A DNA stretch of 8,051 nucleotides from CAYFHQ01 sp964342805 (lineage in GTDB: Bacteria; Bacillota; Clostridia; Peptostreptococcales; Acidaminobacteraceae). Location: the NCBI GenBank assembly GCA_964342805.1, contig CAYFHQ010000143.1, forward strand, positions 1 through 8,051, in the 5' to 3' direction. Below the pieces are notes generated by a model, which was not told where the DNA came from, made no database searches, and saw only the letters and a list, made by a program, of their open reading frames with translations. The position numbers and the translations under genes are program-made. Below are positions 1 through 5,938 of the stretch, one piece after another (the first letter of the stretch is position 1; every line of letters begins with the position of its first letter).

Positions 1-774
1 AGTGGCTGACATGGATGGAATCCGGTCCAAGGAGCTAAACAGAATGTTCCCCTTGTTATCCATGACAAAGGTAGCGCCCATTTCACTGGTATTGATGACC
101 TTAATATAGGCTTCTAACCCCGCCAATGGAACTTCATTGGCTAGTACGCCCAAAAACTGGCCTGTGGGGCCATATACCGGCTGAGTTGCAGCGATCATAA
201 GGCCCTGGTCTGCAAACTCCACATAGACTTCCGACCAAGTCTGACCCTGCTGGATTACGGCAGCCTGGTACCAGGGTCGAACCCGTGCGTCAAAGTTTTC
301 AAGGCGGTCAAGCTCCTGGCCCAGCCCTCCTTGGTCTATAGCTTCGATGATTGACAAGTCCCCAGCGGAACCACTCTCGGTGATCACATAGGCATAGTCA
401 GCGTCAAAGTCCACAGGTCGATAGATCCCCATCAAACCGCCACTAATATTACCACCAAAAATGGATTGGATATTGGGATGTACTTGAAGCTGAGACCAGT
501 AGTGGTCCAACATGTCTGCAGGCTTGGTATAGTCCAATTTACCACTTGCCACTTGAACCGCGGTGGACGCATTTATGGTATGGGCATTGTCTAAGTATTG
601 CTCCAACTTCAATAGGACTTGACCGTTAATGGCATTGACATTCTGCTGGATCATATTTTGACTTGTTGTAGTAAAGGCCCAGTAAACAACGCTACCCATG
701 GCAAGGGATATGAGCAAGATAACAAGGATCATGGGCACTGTAATGGTATAAAATAGTTTTTTTAGTCGATTCAC
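1..774 (-). CDS. Membrane-anchored dCache-domain sensor protein (N-terminal 258 residues; C-terminus outside the window)
   Basis: The reading frame is open to the left edge, so only the sensory half is visible. Residues about 1-9 are a short basic cytoplasmic tail (NRLKK). Residues about 11-33 are one hydrophobic membrane segment. From about 40 onward there is an extracytoplasmic double-Cache domain, shown by R166-P-W-Y169 followed by W180-S-E-V-Y184, and by a beta hairpin near 199-215 (QPVYGPTGQFLGVLANE). These are hallmarks of dCache_1, which binds small ligands, often amino acids or organic acids. Compared with the amino-acid-binding version as I recall it (Tyr five residues before the Arg, Asp in the last strand), this protein has F161 and E214, so the ligand is uncertain. 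The output module is off the window and could be a chemoreceptor, kinase, GGDEF or other type. GTG at 774 is chosen as the start because GGAGGTG lies 6-8 nt upstream; an in-frame ATG at 789 would overlap that site. It follows the ftcD terminator and has its own candidate promoter. Confidence 0.88.
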   Translation of the reverse strand, partial: MNRLKKLFYTITVPMILVILLISLAMGSVVYWAFTTTSQNMIQQNVNAINGQVLLKLEQYLDNAHTINASTAVQVASGKLDYTKPADMLDHYWSQLQVHPNIQSIFGGNISGGLMGIYRPVDFDADYAYVITESGSAGDLSIIEAIDQGGLGQELDRLENFDARVRPWYQAAVIQQGQTWSEVYVEFADQGLMIAATQPVYGPTGQFLGVLANEVPLAGLEAYIKVINTSEMGATFVMDNKGNILFSSLDRIPSMSAT

Positions 775-780
775 CCCACT

Positions 781-787
781 CACCTCC
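781..787 (-). promoter_or_regulatory. Ribosome binding site that decides the dCache gene start
   Basis: The minus strand reads GGAGGTG here, a near-perfect Shine-Dalgarno core, about 7 nt before GTG-AAT-CGA. It favours the GTG start at 774 over the in-frame ATG at 789, whose codon lies upstream of this site and has no ribosome binding site of its own. Confidence 0.7.
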
Positions 788-794
788 ATTTTCC

Positions 795-823
795 TTATAT
801 ACCCTACTAGACGGGGTTTTCAA
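795..823 (-). promoter_or_regulatory. Candidate sigma-A-type promoter for the dCache gene
   Basis: The minus strand has TTGAAA (818-823) and TATATA (796-801) separated by 16 bp; shifting the -10 box one base to ATATAA (795-800) gives 17 bp. It lies just after the ftcD terminator, so the dCache gene is probably transcribed on its own. A start near 788-789 would leave a leader of only about 15 nt that begins almost at the ribosome binding site, which is tight and lowers confidence. Confidence 0.45.
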
Positions 824-835
824 CGGGTCAGGGTA

Positions 836-874
836 AAGAAAAACCACCACCGTTTCTGCAGTACGGTGGTGGTT
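836..874 (-). terminator. Rho-independent terminator after ftcD
   Basis: A perfect 12-bp inverted repeat (842-853 with 863-874; arm AACCACCACCGT) surrounds a 9-nt loop. On the minus strand the stem runs directly into TTTTTCTTT, so it terminates leftward transcription leaving ftcD, 42 nt after its stop codon. The plus-strand side lacks a T-run, so termination should be one-way. It separates the hut unit from the dCache gene. Confidence 0.88.
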
Positions 875-916
875 CACTAATTCAAATTTAAAAGGCCATG
901 TTGTAGCCTATATGCC

Positions 917-1816
917 TTACTCAGACTCCATAATACGCTTCTCAAGCACCTGGTCCATGGAGAACTCTTCAATCCCTAAGTAGTATTCAGCCGTCTGAAT
1001 CAGTGCCTCCATTGGTACAAGACCAATGACTTCAGAGCCAACAATGCTCACACCCCAGCGCTTGGCTTCAATACGGATCAGTTCAAATACACGGTAAAGT
1101 GGTGTCTTTGTGTAGTCTGTCATGTTCATGGAAACCTGAACCTGTGCACGCTCTTCAAGGTCAATACCAATCCCCTTACAGTAACGTAGACCACCAGACA
1201 AGTGACGCACGTTCTTAGCAATCTTGTTGGCAATTTCCAGGTTGCTTGTGTCTAGGTTTACGTTGAATGCTACCAGTGGCATACGAGCACCGATTGCTGT
1301 AATACCAGCAGTTTCGTGGATCGTTGTACCGAAGTCTGGCTTCCACTCTGGGTCTTGTGTCTTCTCAGCCATACCCTCGAACTGGCCCTTACGAACCTTG
1401 GCAAGGTTTGTACGGTGAGTTGCAGACGCAGCCTTTTCGTAAAGGAATGATGGAAGCTCATGGGTATTGTACACTTCTTCAGCAACTTCCTTAGCTAGGG
1501 CAACACAGTCGTCCATGGAAATGTTCTTAATCGGAATGAAAGGTACAACGTCCGTAGCGCCCATACGTGGGTGCTGACCCTCATGCTTGGTCATGTCGAT
1601 TTCAGCCTTGGCACGGCCCATAGCGTCAATCACAGCAGCCTTTAGCGGGTCACGCTCGCCTACAACTGTCACTACTGTACGGTTGTGGTCAGCGTCAGAG
1701 CTATAGTCAAGAAGCTTGACACCTGGCTTTGCACGGAAAGCGCCTAGGATACGTTCGATTTTTTCAAGGTCACGACCTTCAGAAAAGTTAGGTACACACT
1801 GAATAATATGATTCAT
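917..1816 (-). CDS. ftcD: Glutamate formimidoyltransferase (single-domain)
   Basis: This cytoplasmic enzyme transfers the formimino group from N-formimino-L-glutamate to tetrahydrofolate, giving glutamate and 5-formimino-THF, the last amino-acid step of histidine breakdown. The 299 residues match the usual length of the transferase domain (N- and C-terminal formiminotransferase subdomains). The start CVPNFSEGRD is the family signature. H82 in QHPRMGATDVVPF corresponds to the catalytic His82 known from the mammalian enzyme, and D41-A-D43-H-N-R fits the substrate-site strand. There is no fused cyclodeaminase domain, unlike the animal protein, so a separate cyclodeaminase is needed and is not in the window. 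The start ATG has AGGAGG 6 nt upstream. It is third in the hut order, 142 bp after hutU, and is followed by a strong terminator. No frameshift or missing key residue is seen. Confidence 0.96.
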   Translation of the reverse strand: MNHIIQCVPNFSEGRDLEKIERILGAFRAKPGVKLLDYSSDADHNRTVVTVVGERDPLKAAVIDAMGRAKAEIDMTKHEGQHPRMGATDVVPFIPIKNISMDDCVALAKEVAEEVYNTHELPSFLYEKAASATHRTNLAKVRKGQFEGMAEKTQDPEWKPDFGTTIHETAGITAIGARMPLVAFNVNLDTSNLEIANKIAKNVRHLSGGLRYCKGIGIDLEERAQVQVSMNMTDYTKTPLYRVFELIRIEAKRWGVSIVGSEVIGLVPMEALIQTAEYYLGIEEFSMDQVLEKRIMESE

Positions 1817-1859
1817 GGGAATCCTCCTATTGGGTTACTGATTACCAAACGATTTATGT

Positions 1860-1896
1860 AAGCCTGCCAGTGCTAGTTGTCTAACACCGGCAGCTT
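1860..1896 (-). other. Long imperfect hairpin in the hutU-ftcD spacer
   Basis: The minus-strand RNA can fold with 1881-1896 pairing to 1860-1876: about 16 base pairs with two G-U wobbles, one bulged G and an ACAA tetraloop. It occupies the middle of the 142-bp spacer between the hutU stop and the ftcD start. No U-tract follows (the next bases are ACATAAATCG), so a classical intrinsic terminator is unlikely. An mRNA processing or 3'-end stabilising stem within the hut transcript is the better guess. Upstream, TTGACG (1916-1921) with TACAAG (1894-1899) at 16 bp is a weak promoter look-alike that I do not call. Confidence 0.6.
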
Positions 1897-1958
1897 GTAA
1901 GAACAGATCATGGAGCGTCAAGCTCGTCCCGAACACTTCTGACCGGGTCCTCTTGATC

Positions 1959-3992
1959 CTACTTCATATACTTTTTCCAAGCAGCGTCAACTGTGTCCGC
2001 TACCAGGTTTTCAGGTGCTACATACGGCAGGGTAATGTGGTCAGAACCCTCATACATGCCATTGTACTCAGCAACTGTAGAAATGGAGTTCTCGTTACGT
2101 GCCCAAGCACGACGGGAAACACCTACCATTGTGTCCCATGGAATGGAACGACGGATAATGCGGTCAACCTTCTCAGAGCCGTCCAGTACCAGACCAAATC
2201 CACCGTTGATAGACTTGGAGATACCCACACCACCACCATTGTGGAGGGCGATCATTGTCATACCACGGGCAGCATTTCCAGCGAAGCAGTGTAGGGCCAT
2301 CTCAGCCATGACGTTGGAACCATCCTTAATGTTGGACGTTTCACGGAATGGAGAGTCTGTACCACCTGTGTCGTGGTGGTCACGACCAAGCATAACTGGA
2401 CCAATCTCACCCTTACGTACCATTTCGTTGAACTTCAGAGCAATATTCATACGACCTAGGGCGTCCTGGTATAGAATACGCGCCTGGGTACCAACAACCA
2501 GGTTATTCTTCTCAGCGTCACGAACCCAAACATAGTTGTCACGGTCCTGGCCACGACGGTTAGGATCAATGCAAGACATGGCAGCTGCGTCTGTCTTCTG
2601 AAGGTCTTCCTTCTTACCAGACAGACATACCCAGCGGAATGGACCATAGCCATAGTCAAACAGCATTGGACCCATGATGTCTTCTACATAAGAAGGCCAA
2701 ATGAAGCCGTCCGTCTCGTCAATACCATTCTTGGCAATTTCCTGAATACCAGCGTCATAAACCGCCTTCATAAAGGCATTGCCATAGTCAAAGAAGTAAG
2801 AACCCTGGGCCGTTAGCTCCTTAACAAGTGCATAGTGCTTCTTAAGAGACTCGTCAACCAGCTGGCAGAACTTTTCCTTGTCTTCCGCAAGCATAGTTGT
2901 ACGCTCGTCGAAAGTCAGCTGGTATGGGCAGTAACCACCGTCATAAGGCACGTGGCAAGACGTTTGGTCAGACAGTAGGTGAATTTGAACCTTGTTGTCC
3001 ACTGCATATTGTAGGAGGTCAACCACGTTGCCATGGAAGGCAATTGCACGACCTTCTTTTTTATCCATGTATTCTTTTGCCTCTGCAAATGCTTGAGCAG
3101 GGTCATCCGTATAGGAGTCAACCCAGTCTTGCTCGTAACGTGTTTGAACACGGGACATGTCCACTTCAGCAATAATACCTACGCCATTGGCAATCTTAAC
3201 AGCCTTACCCTGGGCACCGGACATACCACCTAGACCAGACGTCACGTATAGGAAACCGCCTAGGTCCTCGTCGTCCTTAATACCGTACTTGAGGCGACCT
3301 GCATTCATAACCGTATTAAAGGTACCGTGAACAATACCCTGTGGGCCAATGTACATCCAGCCGCCTGCAGTCATCTGACCGTAGTTGGCAACGCCCATGG
3401 CAGCAGCCTTGTTCCAAGCCTCTGGGTTATCATACATACCAATCATAATACCGTTGGAAATGATAACACGTGGTGCCTCAGGAGAGGAACGGAATAGACC
3501 CAGTGGGTGGCCTGACATAACAACAAGGGTTTGGTCGTCTGTCATTACTTCTAGGTACTTCATAATCAGGCGGTACTGCATCCAGTTCTGGCATACACGG
3601 CCTGTTTCACCGTAAGTAACCAGCTCGTATGGGTAAAGGGCAATGGCAAAGTCCAGGTTGTTGTCGATCATAACCTGAATACCTTTGGCCTCTGTAATCC
3701 CCTTGTACTGCTCATATGGCTTGCCAGACAGGTTGCCCTCTGGACGGAAACGGTAACCGTAAATACGGCCTGTTGTCATCAACTCTTCCATAAACTCAGG
3801 AGCAACCTCTTCGTGTAGCTCCTCTGGAATGTAGCGAAGGGCGTTCTTTAGTGCAAGCTCAGTCTGCGCCTTTGTCAGTGTGAACTCACGCTTTGGTGCA
3901 CGGCGAATGCCTTCCTTAAACTCTGGGTATTTTGGTAGAACTGGATCAAGCTTAATCTGCATTGCGCCAGCGATATCTTGATTATTCATCAT
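1959..3992 (-). CDS. hutU: Urocanate hydratase (urocanase), long type
   Basis: This NAD+-dependent cytoplasmic enzyme hydrates urocanate to 4-imidazolone-5-propionate, the second step of histidine degradation. Motifs in order: YGETGRVCQNW (127-137), GQMTAGGWMYIGPQGIVHGTF (about 205-225), the dinucleotide-site loop TSGLGGMSGAQGKA (251-264), GPFRWVCLSGK (450-460), GRDHHDTGGTDSPFRET (536-552) and HNGGGVG (584-590). At 677 residues it is about 120 longer than Bacillus or Pseudomonas HutU and resembles the long form also known in animals (about 676). In the short form the segment GLPARICW carries a cysteine implicated in catalysis; here the equivalent GTQARILY (501-508) has L507. I recall the same in the animal enzyme, so this is probably a subfamily trait and not a defect. 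The first ATG is used: GGAGGG lies 9 nt upstream; a second ATG follows at once. The gene is intact and lies 185 bp after hutH. Confidence 0.96.
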   Translation of the reverse strand: MMNNQDIAGAMQIKLDPVLPKYPEFKEGIRRAPKREFTLTKAQTELALKNALRYIPEELHEEVAPEFMEELMTTGRIYGYRFRPEGNLSGKPYEQYKGITEAKGIQVMIDNNLDFAIALYPYELVTYGETGRVCQNWMQYRLIMKYLEVMTDDQTLVVMSGHPLGLFRSSPEAPRVIISNGIMIGMYDNPEAWNKAAAMGVANYGQMTAGGWMYIGPQGIVHGTFNTVMNAGRLKYGIKDDEDLGGFLYVTSGLGGMSGAQGKAVKIANGVGIIAEVDMSRVQTRYEQDWVDSYTDDPAQAFAEAKEYMDKKEGRAIAFHGNVVDLLQYAVDNKVQIHLLSDQTSCHVPYDGGYCPYQLTFDERTTMLAEDKEKFCQLVDESLKKHYALVKELTAQGSYFFDYGNAFMKAVYDAGIQEIAKNGIDETDGFIWPSYVEDIMGPMLFDYGYGPFRWVCLSGKKEDLQKTDAAAMSCIDPNRRGQDRDNYVWVRDAEKNNLVVGTQARILYQDALGRMNIALKFNEMVRKGEIGPVMLGRDHHDTGGTDSPFRETSNIKDGSNVMAEMALHCFAGNAARGMTMIALHNGGGVGISKSINGGFGLVLDGSEKVDRIIRRSIPWDTMVGVSRRAWARNENSISTVAEYNGMYEGSDHITLPYVAPENLVADTVDAAWKKYMK

Positions 3993-4007
3993 GGTACTTT
4001 TCCCTCC

Positions 4008-4037
4008 AACGTTTAATTGCGAAGCAAAAATAACGTT
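4008..4037 (-). promoter_or_regulatory. Inverted-repeat element touching the hutU ribosome binding site
   Basis: AACGTT occurs twice (4008-4013 and 4032-4037). It is self-complementary, so the two copies can pair around an inner TTGC-TTC-GCAA hairpin (4017-4020 with 4024-4027). The downstream copy directly abuts the hutU Shine-Dalgarno GGAGGG (4002-4007). The layout would allow modulation of ribosome access or act as a protein-binding dyad. The stems are short and partly AT-rich, so this may be chance. Confidence 0.35.
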
Positions 4038-4080
4038 CCTGCCTCGGTAGATTTCTATTAGGTTTTAACTAAGACCACCC

Positions 4081-4178
4081 CCGGCGGGTTCCCCGCCGGA
4101 GATGCGCTTTCTATTCATATAAGACGCTTCGTAAAGACATTGCCTTGGCCTACTGGGTCGTAGGGGTAAGGCGCATCT
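4081..4178 (-). other. Structured RNA segment in the hutH-hutU spacer
   Basis: Three pairings are visible in the RNA. AGATGCGC at the hutH stop (4171-4178) can pair with GCGCATCT (4100-4107), closing about 60 nt. Inside, CCTAC/GTAGG plus CTT/AAG (4144-4170) form a hairpin. Directly after the closing stem lies CCGGCGGG-GAA-CCCGCCGG (4081-4099), a perfect 8-bp all-GC hairpin. The following minus-strand bases are GGGTGGTCTTAG, without a U-tract, so this is not a standard terminator. Likely roles are a processing or stability element between hutH and hutU messages, or an unrecognised regulatory fold. It matches no riboswitch family that I recognise. Confidence 0.5.
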
Positions 4179-5746
4179 TATTTCCAGCTGTCCATAATTT
4201 CTTTTGTTGATTTTGTAGAGCCTGTTAGAGGACCCATGGCCTTCTCAACCGCTTCAACAATTTCATGGTCCTCGATCATGTCGAAGATCTTGTTCATGTC
4301 ACGGTAGGTCTCACGGTCTTCCATGAAAGGTGCAACCTGCTTACGAACTACGTCGTAAACCACCTGCGTACCCTTACCTAGCTTGCCTTCTGGGTCAAGG
4401 TCAATGGCCTGGCAAGCACACATGAGCTCAACTGCAAGAACGTTGGCTACGTTTTCGAAGATCTCTCTTGCCTTTCGGGCTGCAATTGTACCCATGGACA
4501 CGTGGTCTTCCTGGTTTGCAGAAGAAGGAATAGAGTCAACAGACGCTGGGTGGGCTAGAACCTTGTTCTCGGAAACTAGGGCTGCAGCAGCGTACTGGGC
4601 AATCATGAAGCCTGAGTGAAGGCCACCGTTTGGCGTAAGGAATGCCGGTAGACCTGAAAGAGCTGGGTTCACCATGCGCTCTGTACGACGTTCAGACGCA
4701 TTGGCAATTTCAGCAAGGGCAATACCCATATAGTCAAATGGTAGGGCCATTGGCTGACCGTGGAAGTGGCCACCGGAGATTACGGACTCGTCGTCTGGAA
4801 TAATGATTGGGTTGTCAGTAACTGCGTTCATTTCAATTTCTACTCGACCCTTAATGAACTCCACTGCGTCCTTGGAAGCACCATGGATCTGTGGGATACA
4901 ACGTAGGGTATAAGCGTCCTGTACACGGATTTCACCTTGGCGAGTTGTTCGTGTTGAGCCTTCTAAAAGGTTAAGCAGGTTAGCTGCTGTGTCCAGCTGG
5001 CCCTGGTGTGGACGAAGCTGGTGGATTCTTGGGTCATAGGCGTCTGTAATACCGCGAAGAGCCTCAATAGTTAGAGCTGCAGACATGTCAGAAAGCTTCA
5101 TAAGACGGATAGCGTCATATGCAGTCAATGCGCCAACAGCGTTCATAACCTGTGTACCGTTAATGAGAGCAAGACCTTCTTTTGCAGCCAGTTCGATCGG
5201 CGCAATACCAGCCTTTTTCATTGCCTCAGCACCAGGAACGATATTGTCGCCGTCCCATGCATCACCTTCACCTAGCATAACCAGTACCATGTGAGATAGA
5301 GGCGCCAGGTCACCTGAGGCACCTAGAGAACCCTTCTCTGGAATAACTGGGTGAACACCCTCGTTTAGCATGGCCAGTAGGGTCTCCAGTGTGGAAAGAC
5401 GGATACCGGAGTAACCTTTCAACAGGTTGTTAATTCGTAGAAGCATGATGGCACGTACAGTGGCAATATCAAATGGTTTGCCAACGCCACAAGCGTGGGA
5501 AATGATTAGGTTACGCTGTAGGGCTGCCGTGTCTTCCTTTGTAATAACTGTGTCAGAGAACTTACCAAAGCCAGTTGTAATACCGTAAACAACCTTGCCT
5601 TCGTTAACAAATCGGTCAACGATCTCCCGGGAAGCGTTTACCCGCTCGATAGCTTCTGGTGCCAGTTCAACTTTAAAGTTGTTGCGTGCTACATTGATCA
5701 CGTCTTCTAGAGTAAGGCCAAAGCCTCGAATAATTACCTTGTTCAT
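4178..5746 (-). CDS. hutH: Histidine ammonia-lyase (histidase)
   Basis: This cytoplasmic enzyme removes ammonia from L-histidine without redox change, giving trans-urocanate, the committed step of histidine breakdown. Its 522 residues are typical of bacterial histidases (about 510). A143-S-G145 in GSLGASGDLAPLSH is the tripeptide that self-cyclises into the MIO electrophile. Other family active-site residues are in place: Y54 in VVYGITTGFG, H84 in ISHACGVG, N196 in ALINGTQ, and Glu in SSANQEDHVSMG near residue 415. The histidine-type context around the MIO loop and ISHACGVG favours histidase over tyrosine or phenylalanine ammonia-lyase, and the adjacent hutU and ftcD settle it. The start ATG has AGGAGG 5 nt upstream. 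It is the first gene of the hut unit, after a terminator, a promoter and a leader of about 80 nt. Confidence 0.97.
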   Translation of the reverse strand: MNKVIIRGFGLTLEDVINVARNNFKVELAPEAIERVNASREIVDRFVNEGKVVYGITTGFGKFSDTVITKEDTAALQRNLIISHACGVGKPFDIATVRAIMLLRINNLLKGYSGIRLSTLETLLAMLNEGVHPVIPEKGSLGASGDLAPLSHMVLVMLGEGDAWDGDNIVPGAEAMKKAGIAPIELAAKEGLALINGTQVMNAVGALTAYDAIRLMKLSDMSAALTIEALRGITDAYDPRIHQLRPHQGQLDTAANLLNLLEGSTRTTRQGEIRVQDAYTLRCIPQIHGASKDAVEFIKGRVEIEMNAVTDNPIIIPDDESVISGGHFHGQPMALPFDYMGIALAEIANASERRTERMVNPALSGLPAFLTPNGGLHSGFMIAQYAAAALVSENKVLAHPASVDSIPSSANQEDHVSMGTIAARKAREIFENVANVLAVELMCACQAIDLDPEGKLGKGTQVVYDVVRKQVAPFMEDRETYRDMNKIFDMIEDHEIVEAVEKAMGPLTGSTKSTKEIMDSWK

Positions 5747-5755
5747 GAAATCCTC

Positions 5756-5828
5756 CTACGAGTTGTGAAAAACAGAATGCATTCTGCCGTTGTCGTACTT
5801 CGATTCGTTGGTCAACAACGAGTATTGG
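5756..5828 (-). promoter_or_regulatory. hutH leader with dyads and a short His-containing reading frame
   Basis: From the predicted transcript start (about 5828) to the hutH ribosome binding site, the leader has several competing symmetries. CGTTG (5816-5820) can pair with CAACG (5806-5810), or CGTTGT (5815-5820) with ACAACG (5788-5793); these exclude each other. A perfect 14-bp palindrome, CAGAATGCATTCTG (5773-5786), is followed on the minus strand by TTTTT, a weak terminator-like arrangement. An ATG inside the palindrome (5782) opens the frame MHSVFHNS, which stops at TAG (5756-5758) overlapping the hutH AGGAGG by two bases. No good ribosome binding site precedes this ATG. A regulatory leader is an inference; the elements themselves are directly visible. 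Confidence 0.4.
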
Positions 5829-5830
5829 GT

Positions 5831-5843
5831 CCTATTGTATAGG
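5831..5843 (-). promoter_or_regulatory. Inverted repeat over the hutH -10 region (possible operator)
   Basis: CCTAT-ACA-ATAGG is a 5-bp inverted repeat centred on the candidate -10 box. A dyad at this position is typical of repressor operators, but the arms are short and the regulator is unknown. I do not recognise a specific HutC-, HutP- or CodY-type site. Confidence 0.3.
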
Positions 5844-5865
5844 TGGTTCGTCAAGAAAACGTCAA
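5836..5865 (-). promoter_or_regulatory. Candidate sigma-A-type promoter of the hut unit
   Basis: TTGACG (5860-5865) and TATACA (5836-5841) are 18 bp apart on the minus strand; TACAAT (5834-5839) is an alternative -10 match with a longer spacer. A second TTGACG lies at 5849-5854, giving an 11-bp direct repeat. The site sits between the kinase terminator and hutH and would start a leader of about 80 nt. Confidence 0.55.
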
Positions 5866-5867
5866 CA
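5854..5867 (+). promoter_or_regulatory. cre-like (catabolite repression) sequence over the hut -35 box
   Basis: AGAAAACGTCAACA matches 12 of 14 positions of the degenerate CcpA consensus TGWNANCGNTNWCA; the mismatches are the first T and the tenth T. Overlap with the -35 box is a usual place for catabolite repression, and hut operons are catabolite-repressed in Bacillus. The consensus is loose and the outer T is missing, so this is a candidate only. Confidence 0.35.
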
Positions 5868-5888
5868 AATCCTTGGTAAACATCTACA

Positions 5889-5921
5889 GAGAAAAAGCAC
5901 AGGCAATTATGCCGTGCTTTT
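5889..5921 (-). terminator. Rho-independent terminator after the hybrid kinase gene
   Basis: AAAAGCAC (5893-5900) pairs with GTGCTTTT (5914-5921), and inside it GGC (5902-5904) pairs with GCC (5911-5913), with one bulged base and a 6-nt loop. On the minus strand the stem is followed by a T-rich tail (TTTTTCTC). It lies 17 nt after the kinase stop and shows that hutH is not simply co-transcribed with the kinase. Confidence 0.85.
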
Positions 5922-5938
5922 ACTGACGTTTCATTGGT

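Noticed and set aside
887..913. Small stem with four T's just after the ftcD stop as a first terminator
   Set aside because: Only four or five base pairs around a large loop; the 12-bp stem at 842-874 is far more convincing.
1894..1921. Promoter for ftcD (TTGACG, 16 bp, TACAAG)
   Set aside because: The -10 match is poor and one box alone is weak evidence; mentioned with the spacer hairpin only.
1953..2535. Plus-strand open frames of 113 and 180 codons opposite the hutU 3' part
   Set aside because: They overlap each other and the strongly conserved hutU sequence; no recognisable protein motif or ribosome binding site.
4081..4099. GC hairpin after hutH as an intrinsic terminator
   Set aside because: The stem is strong, but neither strand has a U-tract after it.
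5747..5938. HutP-type antitermination site or HutC operator before hutH
   Set aside because: No regularly spaced UAG/NAG triplets and no convincing HutC-like palindrome are seen; the dyads present have different sequences.
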